In this document: one piece after another, positions 29,962 to 30,035 of the stretch
Numbering within the stretch: position 1 is the stretch's first letter
Layout of the letters: every line of letters starts with the position of its first letter
Source of the DNA: a virus
Direction: 5' to 3' (one strand)
DNA: 30,035 nucleotides
Virus record (IMG/VR): IMGVR_UViG_3300005613_000298
Location: 1-30,035 of that record
The notes under the pieces: model-generated
The model's input: the letters and a program-made list of their open reading frames with translations, nothing else
Database searches by the model: none
Told to the model about the DNA's origin: nothing
Made by a program: the position numbers and the translations under genes

Positions 29962-30035
29962 TTAATGAATTGTGCCTTGACTCTCTGGTAAAAGAAAATC
30001 GAAGACATCTTCGTTAATCTGCAAGCGTCCATCAA
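29962..30035 (-). CDS. C-terminal fragment of a gene cut by the window edge
   Basis: Open frame ending at TAA 29962: DGRLQINEDVFDFLLPESQG then TIH. Its end is ten bases before the next ATG and carries that gene's AAGGAG site. Too short to identify. Confidence 0.5.
   Translation of the reverse strand, partial: DGRLQINEDVFDFLLPESQGTIH

Noticed and set aside
1-30035. CRISPR arrays, insertion sequences, integrase or attachment sites
   Set aside because: No regularly spaced repeats with unique spacers, no transposase or integrase motifs and no terminal inverted repeats were seen.

Overview
The window is a densely packed, AT-rich tailed-phage genome segment. The gene set is typical of short-tailed phages of marine bacterioplankton: an S74-chaperone tail fibre, a beta-rich tail/stabilisation protein starting MPLTKILFKPGI, a run of large Gly/Ala/Gln-rich internal virion proteins, a GTA-type holin, a prim-pol/helicase, DUF669 and a small terminase. 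There is no portal, capsid, large terminase, DNA polymerase, RNA polymerase, integrase or tRNA here, so the genome continues at both ends. A host such as SAR11 or a similar marine alphaproteobacterium is an inference from gene content and AT-richness only. The lack of a phage RNA polymerase, together with several good sigma70-like sites, suggests transcription by host polymerase, at least for this part.

Layout. (1) 1-16767, plus strand, late genes: tail fibre, endonuclease VII, small tail/membrane proteins, methyltransferase, a tail-anchored small protein, a GYGG/FSPFGG low-complexity protein, T4-type lysozyme, a PD-(D/E)XK-like protein, the 622-aa tail protein, a collar-like protein, holin, five internal-virion-type proteins, and a Ref-like HNH nuclease. 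Most neighbours overlap by ATGA or TAATG. (2) 16745-20139, minus strand: prim-pol/helicase, DUF7220-like membrane protein, DUF6378-like protein, a basic 50-aa protein and a DUF1415-like protein. This operon converges on the late genes at a small hairpin. (3) 20234-23020, plus strand, divergent from (2): single-strand annealing-type protein, DUF669 protein, two small genes, a RecE/Exo VIII-type exonuclease, and a second PD-(D/E)XK nuclease; a recombination/replication cassette. (4) 22980-25345, minus strand: two virion-like proteins sharing a C-terminal GG-x-VDKPLY tag, in their own transcription unit behind a minus-strand terminator. (5) 25470-27128, minus strand: seven very small early-type genes, including two DUF7303-like paralogues. 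(6) 27380-27994, plus: a small zincin with HExxHxxGxxH, followed by a strong terminator. (7) 27995-28406: the largest gene-free stretch, with four 11-bp iterons, several extended -10 sites and a compact structured RNA candidate. (8) 28407-29028, plus: a 60-aa basic protein and the small terminase. (9) 29015-30035, minus: a string of micro-genes, five of which encode tiny single-span membrane peptides linked by ATGA/TTGA overlaps.

The most promising unexplained material is the regulatory/structured DNA ahead of the small terminase (8), two promoters that place ATG at the expected +1 (leaderless messages), the membrane micro-protein string (9), and the moron-like unit of virion-type genes (4). 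Family names are from recognition of motifs, not from searches.
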